Shown here one piece after another: positions 7,027 through 14,084 of a DNA stretch of 15,567 nucleotides; the stretch's first letter is position 1; each line of letters begins with the position of its first letter. A program made the translations under genes and the position numbers. The notes below the pieces were generated by a model. That model was not told the origin of the DNA. It did not search any database and saw nothing but the letters and a program-made list of their open reading frames with translations. Origin of the DNA: Zhenhengia yiwuensis (GTDB lineage Bacteria > Bacillota > Clostridia > Lachnospirales > Cellulosilyticaceae); the NCBI RefSeq assembly GCF_014384995.1, contig NZ_JACRSY010000050.1, positions 1 to 15,567 on the forward strand, written 5' to 3'.

Positions 7027-7701
7027 ATGGGGGAATGTATAAAGGTAATGGTGGCAGAAGACTTTGACCTGATTCGCGAAGACTTGGCAGAACTTATTAG
7101 AAAGCAACAAGATATGTGCTTAATAGGGGAGGCATGTTCTGGAAAAGAGATAGAAAAGTTGGCTCATGAGGTGCAACCAGACCTTATTTTAATGGATATT
7201 GAAATGGAGAAAATCAACTCAGGCATTGTGGCAGCAGAACATATCCATTTTGATTATCCAGAGATTAAAATTATTTTTCTAACAGCACATGAAACAGATG
7301 ATATGGTGATTACAGCTATGGCAACAGGGGCTGTAGATTATGTAGTTAAAGGCTGTGAGGAGGAGAAACTTCTTCATCATATAAGATGTGCTTATGAGGA
7401 TGAGCCTATATTAGAGATGAGATTTCAAAAGAAGATTATGCAGGAATTTACACGCCTACACACCTCTGAGAGGAGTTTACTGTACTTTATTCAGACCATT
7501 TCCAAACTGACACCCACAGAAAGAGAACTTGTAAAACTTTTACTTCAAGGACATAAAGTAGCACAGATTGCTCAGCTTAGATACGTAGAGGTCGTGACGG
7601 TGAAAACACAGATTAAAAGCTTGCTGAAGAAATTTGGTTGTACGCGAACTAAAGAGATTGTGGAGATGATTCATAATCTAAGAATTTCACATTTATTTTA
7701 A
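7027..7701 (+). CDS. Response regulator, NarL/LuxR type
   Basis: A 224-residue two-domain regulator. In the receiver domain (about 5-120), acidic residues Glu11 and Asp12, phospho-acceptor Asp57 in LILMDIEM, Thr86 in FLTAHE and Lys108 in YVVKG are all in place. A linker leads to a LuxR-type helix-turn-helix beginning LTPTERELVKLLLQG (161-175) with the recognition part near VVTVKTQIKSLLKKFG (189-204). It starts 12 bases after the kinase stop with GGGAGG upstream, so the two are co-transcribed. Its targets are unknown; the transporter operon immediately upstream is the obvious candidate. It remains intact although its kinase gene carries a stop. Confidence 0.92.
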   Translation: MGECIKVMVAEDFDLIREDLAELIRKQQDMCLIGEACSGKEIEKLAHEVQPDLILMDIEMEKINSGIVAAEHIHFDYPEIKIIFLTAHETDDMVITAMATGAVDYVVKGCEEEKLLHHIRCAYEDEPILEMRFQKKIMQEFTRLHTSERSLLYFIQTISKLTPTERELVKLLLQGHKVAQIAQLRYVEVVTVKTQIKSLLKKFGCTRTKEIVEMIHNLRISHLF

Positions 7702-7800
7702 TAGGCTTAAACAAGTACTTAAGCGGTATGATTAATGAGCTTAGAGTGAGAATAAAATAGTTATGGGAAATAAAAAATTGGGGGAATGAAAAGGGTTTTA

Positions 7801-7829
7801 TTGATTAGCTCTATTTTTTATAGTATACA
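7801..7829 (+). promoter_or_regulatory. Putative sigma-A promoter for the EEP-family gene
   Basis: TTGATT (7801-7806), a 17-base spacer, then TATACA (7824-7829). A perfect TATAAT (7834-7839) overlaps just downstream and may be an alternative -10. The start codon of the next gene is about 40 bases further on. Confidence 0.6.
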
Positions 7830-7877
7830 GTAGTATAATAAAGAAGAAAATAGATATTGAGGAAGGAAAGGGATAGC

Positions 7878-8561
7878 ATGAAAATTGCAACTTATAATAT
7901 TGCAGCAGGACAATACTGCCATCAGGATTTAGGATTACTTTCAAAGGTGATTGATGAACAAGAAATTGATGTATTAGGGGTACAGGAAGTAGATAATAAG
8001 ACAGGGAGAAGCCAACAAGTTAATCAGATTGAGGCTCTTAAAAGTAAGGAGACAACTTTTTCGGCTTTTCATAAGGCGATAGACTTTGATGGGGGAGCCT
8101 ATGGGCTAGGATGCTTAGTGAATATGCCTACTCTAGATGTTACATTTGAGCTTTTAGAAAGTAATGGTTTTGAGCAGAGGATTTATCAAAAAATCAGTAT
8201 TAAAATAGGAGAACACACAGGTTCTTTCTATAATACACATCTTAGTTTTGAAGATACCAAGACAAGAAAAGATCAAATGGCTTATTTAAAACGTCTGTTA
8301 GATGAGGATAAGGCTGAATTTAAAATCGTAACAGGTGATTTTAATATAGAAGATAGAGGTGAGTTTGAGCTATTTTTAGAGGATTACCAAATTGCTAATG
8401 GGCATAATGGAGTGTGGCATGATACCTTCCCAGGGGAAGACTGCGTAACACATCAGCTTGATAATATTATTTTGAGTAAAAATTTACATATTAATGAAGT
8501 GGGTATGGTGAAGAATAATTACTCTGATCACTGTATGCTATGGGTAGATGTAAGCTACTAA
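7878..8561 (+). CDS. Endonuclease/exonuclease/phosphatase (EEP) family protein
   Basis: A 227-residue enzyme of the DNase I-like fold. Conserved pieces appear in order: Asn7 in TYNIAAG, Glu37 in VQEVD (metal), His121 in NTHLS, Asp154 and Asn156 in TGDFNIE, Asp195 in LDNIIL, and the final Asp217-His218 in YSDHCML. The family uses Mg2+ to cleave phosphodiester bonds in nucleic acids, phosphoinositides or sphingomyelin; this short form without a signal peptide gives no clue to which. I start it at ATG 7878 rather than the in-frame TTG at 7857, because the purine-rich stretch GGAAGGAAAGGG (7861-7872) is then the ribosome binding site. It has its own promoter and terminator. Confidence 0.88.
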   Translation: MKIATYNIAAGQYCHQDLGLLSKVIDEQEIDVLGVQEVDNKTGRSQQVNQIEALKSKETTFSAFHKAIDFDGGAYGLGCLVNMPTLDVTFELLESNGFEQRIYQKISIKIGEHTGSFYNTHLSFEDTKTRKDQMAYLKRLLDEDKAEFKIVTGDFNIEDRGEFELFLEDYQIANGHNGVWHDTFPGEDCVTHQLDNIILSKNLHINEVGMVKNNYSDHCMLWVDVSY

Positions 8562-8602
8562 ATCATGTTAGTTGATAATAAGTATAGAAGGATTGTTAGA
8601 AC

Positions 8603-8649
8603 AAGCATATAAAAAAGCTGACCAATAAGGTCAGCTTTTTTATATGCTT
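8603..8649 (+). terminator. Perfect 21-bp hairpin terminator after the EEP gene
   Basis: The left arm (8603-8623) and right arm (8629-8649) are exact reverse complements over 21 bases, with a 5-base loop. The core GCTGACC/GGTCAGC is followed by T6 on the + strand and, by symmetry, on the - strand, so it could stop transcription both ways. It directly precedes the structured RNA region. Confidence 0.85.
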
Positions 8650-9177
8650 GGAAAGTTTTAATAAAGAACACCAAAAGCCAAGCACCATGCAGTCCCCCTT
8701 TAAAATACTGTATAGGCTCGGCTTTTTAGGTGTGGCAAAGATTTAAGCAACTTAGTCTTCATAAGTAAATAGGACTAAGGTTTGGAAGAGGTAGCTTTTC
8801 TTAAAGTGCGCCATGGGTACCGAGGTGGGTATGATCCGCAACTGCCGTTTACAGGGATGCCAGTGCATATATAAAGGCTAGATGGGAGGTAGCACCGAGG
8901 GACATATGGGCTGCCGTTAGATAGGCGTACGCATCCAGATCCTTTTGCCGGAGATCTTTATGAAGGGTAAGTGCTATAAAAATTGAACCTTATAGACCTT
9001 GCTGCCACGACATAAGCCTATAGGGGTGTAGGCTAGAAAGCTTTCTTACTAGAAGGGGGAAATAGTAAGTGAGCTATTAGCTTACGAAATGTAGGATGCT
9101 TCTACTACCTAGGATGTGTTTTGCATCTTACATATACTATATAGTCCGATGTAGTGAAAATTCTTCAACTTTTTCAA
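8650..9177 (+). ncRNA. Large structured non-coding RNA, family unassigned (OLE/ROOL/GOLLD-like size)
   Basis: No gene reads through this stretch, yet 8801-8950 is 53% GC by count, well above its surroundings. Helices seen: 8669-8679/8720-8732; 8687-8693/8707-8713; 8751-8759/8771-8779; 8855-8860/8931-8936; 8888-8893/8910-8915; 8937-8942/8950-8957; 8974-8979/8990-8995; 9015-9022/9027-9034 with a GGGG loop; 9045-9051/9063-9069; and 9089-9099/9123-9133. Five contain one G-U pair on the + strand, which would be A-C mismatches on the - strand. AAAGTT plus AAGAA (8652-8668) can pair with TTCTT plus AACTTT (9161-9172), closing the structure. It is not recognisably tmRNA, RNase P RNA or SRP RNA, and no group II domain V is visible. 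No promoter is clear. Ends are approximate. OLE is a tentative guess; no OapA-like gene is in the window. Confidence 0.75.
8788..8918 (+). repeat. Internally duplicated motif inside the structured RNA
   Basis: Four sequence blocks occur twice in the same order. Copy A: GAGGTAGC (8788-8795), ACCGAGG (8819-8825), TATG (8830-8833), CTGCCGTT (8842-8849). Copy B: the same blocks at 8886-8893, 8894-8900, 8905-8908 and 8911-8918. In both copies GGTAG can pair with CTGCC, placing ACCGAGG and TATG in the loop. Copy A has about 23 extra bases on the left and 6 on the right, which contain TGCG (8807-8810) and CGCA (8837-8840) and can form an added inner helix. Confidence 0.7.
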
Positions 9178-9220
9178 AGAAAATTTAAATAAATCCTAAA
9201 TATTAAAGTTTGTACAGGAA

Positions 9221-9250
9221 TTGCTATTATGCCTAAGTTCTATTTATAAT
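9221..9250 (+). promoter_or_regulatory. Putative sigma-A promoter for the acetyltransferase gene
   Basis: TTGCTA (9221-9226), an 18-base spacer and a perfect TATAAT (9245-9250). It places the start point near 9257, about 24 bases before the GNAT start codon, so that gene need not depend on transcription through the structured RNA. Confidence 0.65.
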
Positions 9251-9280
9251 AGAGCTAAAAAGAAGTAGGAGTATTATGAT

Positions 9281-9835
9281 ATGAATCAAAGTATACAAGC
9301 AAAAAGAAAAGATGGTGAGCTTGTAAAACTCACTTTAAAAAGACTCACTTTTGAAGATATAGATCAGATTATGGCGTTACAAGATGAGATTGTAGAGGGT
9401 TTAGAAGATAAGCAGCTCTATGTGCCATCAGGCAGAGAAGAAATACAAAGTCATTTTAGCACAGAAGGAGTCCTTTTAGGATATGTTACAGAAGAGAATG
9501 AATTAGCAGCCTTAGCTATTTATTTAAAAAGAGGTTATAGTCCATCTAATTACGGTTATGATGTAGGGCTAGAAGGAGAAGAATTGCTAAAAGTGGGGCA
9601 AGTAGATACTGTACTTGTTAAAGCGGATTATAGAGGGAATAACCTACAGTATAGGATGTGTAGCCTTCTAGAAGAGATTGCAAAAGAAAAACAGACACCT
9701 ATTCTATGCGCCACAGCTTCACCTTATAATACTTTTAGTGTTAATAACTTTTTGAAATTAGGCTATGAAGTGAAAAAAGATAAGCTCAAGTATGGCGGCC
9801 TAAGAAGGTATATATTGATGAAAAGCTTATATTAA
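9281..9835 (+). CDS. GNAT-family N-acetyltransferase
   Basis: A 184-residue single-domain GNAT protein. The acetyl-CoA-binding motif A is VDTVLVKADYRGNNLQYRM (108-126), where RGNNL replaces the usual R/Q-x-x-G-x-G/A. The later segment TASPYNTFSVNNFLKLGYEV (145-164) matches the family's motif B, in which a bound partner's Asn-x-x-S and F-L-x-x-G-Y close the fold. It would transfer acetyl from acetyl-CoA to an amine on a small molecule or protein; the acceptor is not predictable. No toxin-antitoxin partner is beside it, so a TacT-type toxin role has no support. It starts at ATG 9281 behind TAGGAG; an ATG at 9276 is followed at once by a stop. It ends at a terminator shared with the convergent nuclease gene. 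Confidence 0.85.
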   Translation: MNQSIQAKRKDGELVKLTLKRLTFEDIDQIMALQDEIVEGLEDKQLYVPSGREEIQSHFSTEGVLLGYVTEENELAALAIYLKRGYSPSNYGYDVGLEGEELLKVGQVDTVLVKADYRGNNLQYRMCSLLEEIAKEKQTPILCATASPYNTFSVNNFLKLGYEVKKDKLKYGGLRRYILMKSLY

Positions 9836-9838
9836 AAA

Positions 9839-9873
9839 AAGAGCTCTAACCTCGATTTAAGGTTAGAGCTCTT
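9839..9873. terminator. Shared terminator between convergent genes
   Basis: A 14-bp perfect stem (9839-9852 with 9860-9873) has a 7-base loop. On the minus strand it is followed by seven T residues, making it a strong terminator for the nuclease gene, whose last codons lie inside the stem. On the + strand the following sequence is only weakly T-rich, so termination of the acetyltransferase is less certain. Confidence 0.85.
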
Positions 9874-11116
9874 CTGTTGGTATAACATGACCTACAATGA
9901 GTGAGTTAATCATAGCAGTTTTTTGGGGTGAACAAGATTTTCTATATTCTTCAGCATCAGCTGATGGTATAAGTTCTACAGAGATATGACATTCTGTTTG
10001 AAGGAAATCTTCTATTTCACTAAGAGGCACTTTAAAAAAGTTTTTTGTGGCATTAACTTTATTAAGCTGGTTTTTGCTAAATCTTTTATGTAGTTTCTTT
10101 TCAAGGGCTATGGCATCTTCTGAAAAAATCATAGCATGAATATCAAAGTTAAATGGAACAGATAGACCATTAAGTTCTTTGATACTTTCTTCTGGGTCTA
10201 GCTTTCTTGTCATACCGATTTTATACACATCCTCACCAAATGAACCCATATTGGAAATGATGTATACGTAGCCAGTAGTTACATTTTGTTCTCTACTTAG
10301 GATATCTTGTTTAGTCTGTGTGAGCGCTTTTAGTTTAGCTTCTGTATCCGTTAACTTCTTAAGGAGTTTAGCTTGCTCACTTTCAGTAGCACTTTCTAAT
10401 TTAGTATGCACTTCATTGATCGTATTTTGAAAACGGAGTTCATCCTTCTCAAGTTTTTTTCTGGTACTTTCAAGTTCTTTTAATGTTTTAGCTTCTTCTT
10501 TTAGGCGATCTTTAATGACTGCTTGTTCTTCTTTTTCTTGGTGCTTTTTAAATTCATATTCATGTTTAAGATAAAGTTCAGCAATTTTTAAGTTTAAGTA
10601 CTCCTTGCTTAGGGAGACTTCCTGCATATGTGTTAGGTTATTAATCTCATCAAAAACTTTATGAATACGTTTTTCAGAGGCTTCTAAATTGCTGTGTTTG
10701 GCTTTTGTAATAATATTTTCACATTCACTGTTAAATGTACGTAATGTAAGTTTTATAGTATCCAGAATAAATTCTTTTTCCGGATTGTGATGAGTAGCCG
10801 TCTTATTTTTGATTAATTGTTTTTGCTGATCCCTAACTTCAGCTAATTTATTTTTATAAAGCGTTGAATTTTCAAAGCCATATTTGGTTTCATGAAAACC
10901 ATAGGACTGGATACTTAGGGTATCCTCAAGTTCAGATACAGTGTACTTTAATTGATTTAATCTCGTATCGAGCTCCAAGCAAGTACGTGAGAGGGCATCT
11001 CTTTTATCATTTAGTCGTTTTAACTCATCTTTTAAGTGGAGGTATTGGATTTCTTCCGTTGGTGAGTTTTTGTCATCTTTATATTTTTTTGCAGTAAGAA
11101 AATCTAATATTCCCAT
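9863..11116 (-). CDS. DUF4041 and GIY-YIG (T5orf172/MUG113) nuclease protein, SNIPE-like
   Basis: A 417-residue protein with an N-terminal heptad-rich coil (about 20-67) and a DUF4041 region from SYGFHETKYGF (71-81) to about 190. A long Lys/Glu coiled coil follows (about 190-275), then a GIY-YIG nuclease domain: YVYIISN (283-289), YKIGMTR (298-304), Glu339 in ALEKKLHKRF and N-ATKNFFKV (355-363). The family cuts DNA. The DUF4041 plus GIY-YIG pair is the arrangement of SNIPE, an anti-phage nuclease acting on incoming phage DNA at the membrane. Here no true transmembrane helix is visible; only a short amphipathic start (MGILDFL) could touch the membrane. AAGGAG lies 8 bases upstream of the ATG. 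The defence role is by analogy. Confidence 0.82.
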   Translation of the reverse strand: MGILDFLTAKKYKDDKNSPTEEIQYLHLKDELKRLNDKRDALSRTCLELDTRLNQLKYTVSELEDTLSIQSYGFHETKYGFENSTLYKNKLAEVRDQQKQLIKNKTATHHNPEKEFILDTIKLTLRTFNSECENIITKAKHSNLEASEKRIHKVFDEINNLTHMQEVSLSKEYLNLKIAELYLKHEYEFKKHQEKEEQAVIKDRLKEEAKTLKELESTRKKLEKDELRFQNTINEVHTKLESATESEQAKLLKKLTDTEAKLKALTQTKQDILSREQNVTTGYVYIISNMGSFGEDVYKIGMTRKLDPEESIKELNGLSVPFNFDIHAMIFSEDAIALEKKLHKRFSKNQLNKVNATKNFFKVPLSEIEDFLQTECHISVELIPSADAEEYRKSCSPQKTAMINSLIVGHVIPTEEL

Positions 11117-11150
11117 TCACACAACTCCTTTAGTAATATGTTTTCATCTT

Positions 11151-11178
11151 AACATAAAATGAAAGATTTGGAAATCAA
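11151..11178 (-). promoter_or_regulatory. Possible promoter for the DUF4041/GIY-YIG gene
   Basis: On the minus strand TTGATT (11173-11178) is followed after 16 bases by TATGTT (11151-11156). The match is moderate. It lies in the 76-base gap after the AraC gene, so the nuclease gene may have its own transcript or also be read from AraC. Confidence 0.4.
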
Positions 11179-11192
11179 GAATAGAAGGGGAT

Positions 11193-12011
11193 TTATTTTT
11201 CAATTGAAGGGGGATAGCCCATATACTTTTTATAAATTCTAGAGAAGTAGGGTAAGCTACTAAACCCTGCTAGTTCACAACTTTCACTCACATTATAATC
11301 ACCTGAACGAAGCAATTTCTGAGCATACTGGCAGCGTAGATAATTGATATAATCAGTAGCTGTTTTGTTGGTAATCTCCTTAAAGGTACGGCAGAAGTAA
11401 TATTTGCTAAATCCGATACTTGAACAAATATCATCTATCGTTATATTGTTTCGATAATGCTTTTGTATGTACTGGATAGCATTTTTAACTAAGTTTATTT
11501 TTTTGTTACTCTGACCTAGGACAAGGAGGTTAGTATCTTGTAAGATATGGTGCCGTATGAGTTCTACTAATAGGTTAGCGATAAGCCCTTTAACAGCTAC
11601 TTTATAGGCTGTATCTTGATGTGTCATCTCATAAATAATCTGATTAAAAATTTCAATGCACTTAGAATTGGTAATCTTATTTTCAAATGAGAGATTTAAG
11701 GTATCTAGCCCTAAGCTTTCATAAAGGGAGGAATGGATAATAAGGCAGTAGTAATGGGTATGTTCACTCATGGCCTCGAATTTATGTAGATCGTTGGCAT
11801 TAATGAGAACGAGGTCACCAGGTGTAGCAAGTACTTTGTTAGGTCCACATACTACATGGCATTTCCCTTCTATAAGATAGATCATTTCAAGGCTTTCATG
11901 CCAGTGCATCATGTCATTAAATGGGGTGCTGTTACTAAGAAAGTTAGGGTGAAAGATAATAGAGAAATCAGGGTCAAGATGATTATGATTTTCGTAAAAA
12001 GAATGAATCAT
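11193..12011 (-). CDS. AraC-family transcriptional regulator
   Basis: A 272-residue regulator. The N-terminal cupin-like sensor domain (about 30-90) includes MHWHESLEMIYLIEGK and PGDLVLINANDLHKF, the usual pattern of sugar-responsive AraC proteins. The C-terminal domain carries two helix-turn-helix units: about 190-212 (ITIDDICSSIGFSKYYFCRTF) and about 240-262, ending in the family signature GFSSLPYFSRIYKKYMGYPPS. It is divergent from the sugar operon at 12154, with 142 bases between, so it most likely controls that operon in response to a sugar or polyol. AGGAGG precedes the ATG. Length and domain order are normal. The effector is unknown. Confidence 0.92.
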   Translation of the reverse strand: MIHSFYENHNHLDPDFSIIFHPNFLSNSTPFNDMMHWHESLEMIYLIEGKCHVVCGPNKVLATPGDLVLINANDLHKFEAMSEHTHYYCLIIHSSLYESLGLDTLNLSFENKITNSKCIEIFNQIIYEMTHQDTAYKVAVKGLIANLLVELIRHHILQDTNLLVLGQSNKKINLVKNAIQYIQKHYRNNITIDDICSSIGFSKYYFCRTFKEITNKTATDYINYLRCQYAQKLLRSGDYNVSESCELAGFSSLPYFSRIYKKYMGYPPSIEK

Positions 12012-12082
12012 GATATACCTCCTGTTTAATGTAAAAGAGCAATATAAGATAAAGATGTATCAATCTGATATATGTACTTTTT

Positions 12083-12111
12083 TTGAGGTAAAAGTATAAT
12101 TAAAGTATAAA
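12083..12111 (+). promoter_or_regulatory. Sigma-A promoter of the sugar isomerase/oxidoreductase operon
   Basis: TTGAGG (12083-12088), a 17-base spacer and TATAAA (12106-12111), all within the AraC/operon divergent region. The start point would be near 12118, about 36 bases before the first start codon. Confidence 0.7.
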
Positions 12112-12115
12112 TTAT

Positions 12116-12131
12116 TTGACTATAAAGTCAA
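12116..12131. promoter_or_regulatory. Palindrome at the operon start point, operator candidate
   Basis: TTGACT and AGTCAA form a perfect 6+6 inverted repeat around ATAA, directly over the predicted start point. A bound protein here would block transcription. AraC activators usually bind direct repeats upstream of -35, so this may serve a different repressor or be a weak 5' hairpin. Confidence 0.4.
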
Positions 12132-12153
12132 TTTTAAAAAATAGGAGGCTCGT

Positions 12154-12999
12154 ATGAATAGATTTCCAATAGGTGTCATTATTGACTCATTTAGAACAGA
12201 TATGCAAACCGCCTTAAAAAAAGCTGAAAACATGGGAGTAAAGGGTATACAAGTTTATTCAACACATGGAGACATGTCTCCAGAAAATTTAACGCCTTCA
12301 AAAAGAAAAGAGTTTCTAAATCGTGTAAAGGATCATGGGCTTGAAATCTCTGCACTGTGTGGAGACTTAGGGCAAGGCTTTGGAGATCCTCTTAAAAATA
12401 AAGTTAATATTGAAAAATCTAAGAGGATTTTAGACTTAGCTAAAGACTTAGAGACTTCTATAGTGACGACACATATTGGCGTAATCCCACAAGATCCTAA
12501 TCACGATCGCTATAAAATTATGCAGGAAGCTTGTTTTGAGTTAAGCCAGTATGCGGATGAACTTAAAGCACATTTTGCTATTGAAACAGGTCCTGAGACT
12601 GCTCTTACACTAAGAAACTTCCTAGATACATTAGGTTCAAAAGGGGTAGCGGTTAATCTAGACCCAGCCAACTTAGTCATGGTAACAGGGGATGATCCTG
12701 TTCAAGCTGTTTATACACTAAAAGATTATATTGTTCATACACATGCTAAAGATGGTAGACGCCTACTGATTAAAGACCCTGAGGTTATTTATGGTTTGGT
12801 AGAAGAAACCATTCAAGAAGGTAAAGCCTTTATAGAACTGCCACTTGGGCAAGGGGATGTAGACTTTAAAAAGTATTTACAGGCCCTTACGGATATTGGC
12901 TACAAGGGATTCTTAACCATTGAAAGAGAAGTTGGAGACAATCCTGAAGCAGATATTAAATTGGCTGTTGATTTCTTAAATCATATGTTAAGAGGATAG
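12154..12999 (+). CDS. Sugar phosphate isomerase/epimerase (xylose-isomerase-like TIM barrel)
   Basis: A 281-residue TIM-barrel protein of the AP-endonuclease-2/xylose-isomerase-like family. Likely divalent-metal ligands in the usual strand ends are Glu144 in FAIETGPE, Asp170 in NLDPANL, His197 in HTHAKD and Glu257 in LTIERE; His107 in TTHIGV also faces the pocket. Such enzymes isomerise, epimerise or dehydrate keto-sugars and inositol derivatives (IolE/IolI-like). It is the first gene of the operon, with AGGAGG before its ATG and only 12 bases to the oxidoreductase. Pairing with a Gfo/Idh/MocA enzyme suggests that the oxidised (keto) product is processed here. The exact substrate is unknown. 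Confidence 0.87.
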   Translation: MNRFPIGVIIDSFRTDMQTALKKAENMGVKGIQVYSTHGDMSPENLTPSKRKEFLNRVKDHGLEISALCGDLGQGFGDPLKNKVNIEKSKRILDLAKDLETSIVTTHIGVIPQDPNHDRYKIMQEACFELSQYADELKAHFAIETGPETALTLRNFLDTLGSKGVAVNLDPANLVMVTGDDPVQAVYTLKDYIVHTHAKDGRRLLIKDPEVIYGLVEETIQEGKAFIELPLGQGDVDFKKYLQALTDIGYKGFLTIEREVGDNPEADIKLAVDFLNHMLRG

Positions 13000-13011
13000 G
13001 GGGAAAGCAAA

Positions 13012-14073
13012 ATGAGTAAAATTAAAGTAGGTATTATTGGAACAGGAAGTATTAGTCATTTACATATACAGGGGTATTTGAAAAATCCAGATGTAGAGCT
13101 TTATGCACTTTGTGATATTAATGAGGAACGTGTAAAAGCAGTAGGAGAAAAATATAAGGTTTCACGTATTTATACAGATATGAATGAAATGCTAAAACTT
13201 GAAGAACTAGATGCAGTCAGTGTATGTACATGGAATAGTGCCCATGCACCTTGTTCTATTGCAGCCCTTAAAGCAGGTAAGCATGTTATTTGTGAGAAAC
13301 CAATGGCTATGAATGCGGAAGAAGCAAGAGCTATGAAAAAGGCTGCTGATGAGGCGGGCAAACTCTTAATGATTGGCTTTGTGAGACGCTTTGGAAATGA
13401 TGCTAACATTATTAAGGATTATCAGAGCACAGATTTCTTAGGAGATATTTATTATGCCAAGGCTACTTACTTAAGAAGAAAGGGCAATCCAGGAGGGTGG
13501 TTTGGAGATAAATCACGCTCTGGTGGTGGTCCATTAATTGACTTAGGTGTACACGTTATTGACCTTACAAGATTCCTTATGGATAATCCTAAGCCTGTCT
13601 CAGTTTATGGCGCTACCTTCCAAAAACTTTTTGATAGAAAAAACATCAAAGGCGGTACAGGATACTGTTCAATGGAGAAAACAAATCATGATGTTTGTGA
13701 TGTAGAAGATTTAGCTACAGCCATGATTCGATATGATAATGGTGCAGTGGTGTCTATAGAAGCAAGTTTTAGTTTAAATATTAAGAAGGATGAAGGAATT
13801 ATTGAACTGTTTGGTACAAAAGGTGGAGCAAAATTAAGTCCAGAACTTGAAATGTACACAGAAATCAATGACTACATGGTAGACGTTCAGCTTGCTGCTA
13901 AGACAGCGTTAGATTTTGATGGCTTATTTGATAATGAAATCAATCACTTTGTAGATTGTGTTAAAGGTGAGACTCAGTGTATTTCTCCAGCAGAGCATGG
14001 TATTGAGATTATGACTATACTCGATGCCATTTATGAATCTGCCAGAACAGGGCATGAAGTGATTATTGAATAA
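13012..14073 (+). CDS. Gfo/Idh/MocA-family NAD(P)-dependent oxidoreductase
   Basis: A 353-residue dehydrogenase. The Rossmann dinucleotide motif is GIIGTGSIS (7-15), and an acidic residue at the end of the second strand (CDINEER) favours NAD(H). The family motif CEKPMA has the substrate-contacting Lys96, and the catalytic pair in GGPLIDLGVHVID is Asp177 and His181. It would oxidise a hydroxyl of a sugar, glycoside or inositol to a ketone in the cytoplasm. It sits between two isomerase/epimerase genes with gaps of 12 and 11 bases, a layout typical of inositol or 3-keto-sugar pathways. No iol cluster or glycoside hydrolase is adjacent, so the substrate is not fixed. Confidence 0.92.
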   Translation: MSKIKVGIIGTGSISHLHIQGYLKNPDVELYALCDINEERVKAVGEKYKVSRIYTDMNEMLKLEELDAVSVCTWNSAHAPCSIAALKAGKHVICEKPMAMNAEEARAMKKAADEAGKLLMIGFVRRFGNDANIIKDYQSTDFLGDIYYAKATYLRRKGNPGGWFGDKSRSGGGPLIDLGVHVIDLTRFLMDNPKPVSVYGATFQKLFDRKNIKGGTGYCSMEKTNHDVCDVEDLATAMIRYDNGAVVSIEASFSLNIKKDEGIIELFGTKGGAKLSPELEMYTEINDYMVDVQLAAKTALDFDGLFDNEINHFVDCVKGETQCISPAEHGIEIMTILDAIYESARTGHEVIIE

Positions 14074-14084
14074 GGAGAACCTCA

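Noticed and set aside
7705..7724. GCTTAA/TTAAGC hairpin after the response regulator as a terminator.
   Set aside because: The 6-bp stem has no T-run after it; termination of the two-component operon is not visible.
7857..7877. In-frame TTG at 7857 as the start of the EEP-family protein (adds MRKERDS).
   Set aside because: Those codons are the purine-rich ribosome binding site for ATG 7878; the protein family begins MKIATYN.
8811..8835. T-box leader, because GGTACCGAGGTGGG loosely resembles the AGGGTGGTACCGCG antiterminator sequence.
   Set aside because: The order of elements does not fit, no aminoacyl-tRNA synthetase or amino acid gene follows, and a separate promoter lies before the next gene.
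8806..9150. Group II or group I intron in the structured RNA region (GTGCG at 8806 and TATAGTCCG near 9140 resemble intron signals).
   Set aside because: No domain V hairpin, no reverse transcriptase or homing gene, no interrupted host gene, and no full group I core could be found.
10864..11097. 77-codon frame on the + strand inside the DUF4041 gene.
   Set aside because: It is antisense to a well-supported gene, has no ribosome binding site and no family resemblance.
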